7,155 nt of DNA, taken from NCBI GenBank assembly GCA_009776495.1, contig WRNS01000042.1:1-7155 (forward strand). Direction: 5' to 3'. The translations under genes were made by a program, and so were the position numbers. Below the pieces are notes generated by a model that saw nothing but the letters and a program-made list of their open reading frames with translations, had not been told where the DNA came from and searched no databases. Positions 6,156 through 7,155 of the stretch are shown here, piece by piece (positions within the stretch are counted from its first letter, which is position 1; each line of letters begins with the position of its first letter). This DNA comes from Methanobrevibacter sp. Its GTDB lineage: Archaea > Methanobacteriota > Methanobacteria > Methanobacteriales > Methanobacteriaceae.

Positions 6156-6226
6156 AATATTAATAATTTTAGATTTTAATTTTAGTTTTTAGCTATTGTA
6201 AAATTTGCAAATATTTTGTTTTGTAA

Positions 6227-6406
6227 TTACTTTAAAACTTCATTAATATTAGCAAATATCCTGGATTTGCCACCTGAAGGTTTCACTAAAGTTTTACCGC
6301 AAATAATACATTGAACAGTAGAAGCTGCTCGATCAAAAATAATTTGCTCGTTGTCACAATCTAAACATTTGACTCTTAAAAAGTTTCCTTTTCTTTGAAT
6401 TGACAT
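6227..6406 (-). CDS. rps27e: 30S ribosomal protein S27e
   Basis: This 59-residue zinc-ribbon protein of the small ribosomal subunit reads MSIQRKGNFLRVKCLDC at its start and FANINEVLK at its end. Cys14, Cys17, Cys33 and Cys36 form the two zinc-binding CxxC pairs, and KPSGGKSRIFA (42-52) is the typical C-terminal block. The whole frame is open from ATG to TAA and has the usual archaeal length. The AGGTGA site lies four bases before the ATG and overlaps the TAG stop of L44e, so the two genes are almost certainly co-transcribed and probably translationally coupled. Confidence 0.96.
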   Translation of the reverse strand: MSIQRKGNFLRVKCLDCDNEQIIFDRAASTVQCIICGKTLVKPSGGKSRIFANINEVLK

Positions 6407-6414
6407 TTAATCAC

Positions 6415-6693
6415 CTATTTAGCTATAAATTCAGGTTTACCAGTTCTAAAAGATTTTTTTATATGGGATTTGCCACATTCTTTACATTTATAACGTAAGT
6501 CTAATTTTTTCACAGGTTTATTTCCACTAGGCAGTGGTCTTGGATATCCTCTATAACCACTTGTAACCCTTCTAAATTGTCTTTGTCCCCATTTTAATTC
6601 ACTAGCTTTACGTCTTTTTGATTCAAACACTTCATGAATAGTGTGTTTCTTACATTTCGGACAATAAGTTCTTTTTTCTTTAGGAATCTTCAC
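6415..6693 (-). CDS. rpl44e: 50S ribosomal protein L44e
   Basis: This 92-residue zinc-containing protein of the large subunit binds near the tRNA exit site. The N-terminal block KIPKEKRTYCPKCKKHTIHEV contains Cys11 and Cys14; the second pair is Cys70 and Cys73 in YKCKECGKSH. The middle is rich in Arg, Lys, Gly and Pro (GYRGYPRPLPSGNKPVKK), as usual for this family. The start is GTG, four bases after an AGGTGA site, the same spacing used by rps27e. An out-of-frame ATG begins two bases earlier and stops at once (ATGTGA). It is the first gene of the cluster, with its promoter just upstream. Confidence 0.96.
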   Translation of the reverse strand: MKIPKEKRTYCPKCKKHTIHEVFESKRRKASELKWGQRQFRRVTSGYRGYPRPLPSGNKPVKKLDLRYKCKECGKSHIKKSFRTGKPEFIAK

Positions 6694-6713
6694 ATAATCA
6701 CCTATTTTAGAAA

Positions 6714-6750
6714 ATCCATATTTCCATATATGGATAAATAGCTATAAATT
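6714..6750 (-). promoter_or_regulatory. Candidate promoter and palindrome of the L44e operon
   Basis: On the minus strand AAATTTATAGC (about 6751-6741) is a TATA-like box; a start 25 bases on falls near 6721, giving a leader of about 28 bases with the AGGTGA site. The predicted start is covered by ATCCATAT (6714-6721) and its inverted partner ATATGGAT (6728-6735), which includes the 12-base palindrome TCCATATATGGA (6723-6734). The palindrome could be an operator or itself a TATA element. Confidence 0.45.
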
Positions 6751-6821
6751 TAAAATTATTATAGCAATGAATTAATTAATATTGATTTTCTACCTTTTAG
6801 TTTAATAAATACATTAGAAAG

Positions 6822-6863
6822 TTAATATATTAAAAATTTAATATATTAAAATTAATATATTGA
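6822..6863. repeat. Three spaced copies of a 12-base palindrome
   Basis: TTAATATATTAA occurs at 6822-6833 and 6838-6849, with TTAATATATTGA at 6852-6863. The first two are perfect palindromes. They lie about 130-170 bases upstream of the L44e gene. Regular spacing suggests binding sites, but pure A/T content makes this weak. Confidence 0.4.
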
Positions 6864-7155
6864 AATATAAAAAATAATATTTTAAATTAATACAAAATTA
6901 ATTATAAAAATATACAAAAATTTCTTAAAAGTATTTTGATAAAAAATATAAAATGAAATTTTTTATAATTATTATAAAAAGATATATTTAATGATTTGTT
7001 TTTAATCTATATTTAAATTTAATGGAAATCTTAAAAATAAATTATTTTATTTTTTGAATAATGGGGTTTTTTTATTTAAATATAAATTTAACACATTTAA
7101 ACACTTTAAAATTCTTATTATTAATTATATTATATAACTGTTTGCTTTAAAATTA
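6864..7155. other. AT-rich region at the right edge, no gene seen
   Basis: No convincing coding frame, RNA gene or partial gene reaches the right edge. The only item that stands out is a GGGGTTTTTTT string at 7063-7073, which could be a plus-strand transcript end or chance. Confidence 0.5.

Noticed and set aside
6087..6179. Short plus-strand frame of about 30 codons between rps27e and aIF2-alpha
   Set aside because: It is rich in Asn, Ile and Lys, has no ribosome binding site, and lies in AT-rich spacer; consistent with chance.

Overview
The window looks like methanogenic archaeal DNA, most likely Methanobacteriales and probably Methanobrevibacter or a close relative (the genus is an inference). 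The evidence is the very AT-rich intergenic DNA, short TATA-like boxes, archaeal AGGTG Shine-Dalgarno sites, an F420-dependent NADP reductase, and the archaeal/eukaryotic-type genes L44e, S27e, aIF2-alpha and Nop10. All nine genes supported here lie on the minus strand; I see no plus-strand gene, tRNA, rRNA, CRISPR array, insertion sequence or phage gene.

Right half (about 6750 down to 4111, transcribed leftward): the archaeal information-processing cluster rpl44e - rps27e - aIF2-alpha - nop10 - PAC2-family protein. The L44e and S27e genes are 9 bases apart, with the S27e ribosome binding site overlapping the L44e stop. The aIF2-alpha and nop10 genes overlap by four bases (ATGA). Gaps of 206 bases (S27e to aIF2-alpha) and 171 bases (nop10 to PAC2) carry palindromes and short repeats and may hold internal promoters or processing sites. 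The rps27e gene encodes only 59 residues. The L44e gene starts at GTG inside an ATGTGA string.

Middle (3328 down to 1517): an NADP-dependent secondary alcohol dehydrogenase with all zinc ligands, followed by an F420H2:NADP oxidoreductase. Together they would pass electrons from ethanol or 2-propanol to NADPH and then to F420H2, the reductant for CO2-based methanogenesis. A stem-loop plus U-tracts lies between the two genes and could attenuate readthrough. Inverted ACATAT motifs overlap the likely dehydrogenase TATA box.

Left part (1306 down to 1): a small YgiN/ABM-fold protein of unknown substrate, then a six-helix acetate transporter-like protein of the GPR1/FUN34/YaaH (SatP) family, a hairpin terminator, and a 49-base AT-rich tandem repeat cut by the window edge. 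Acetate uptake would suit a methanogen that takes much of its cell carbon from acetate.

I see no clearly new multi-gene system. The observations most worth checking are the adh-npdG electron module with its apparent operator and internal terminator, the ATGTGA start of L44e, and the palindromes in the ribosomal-cluster leaders.
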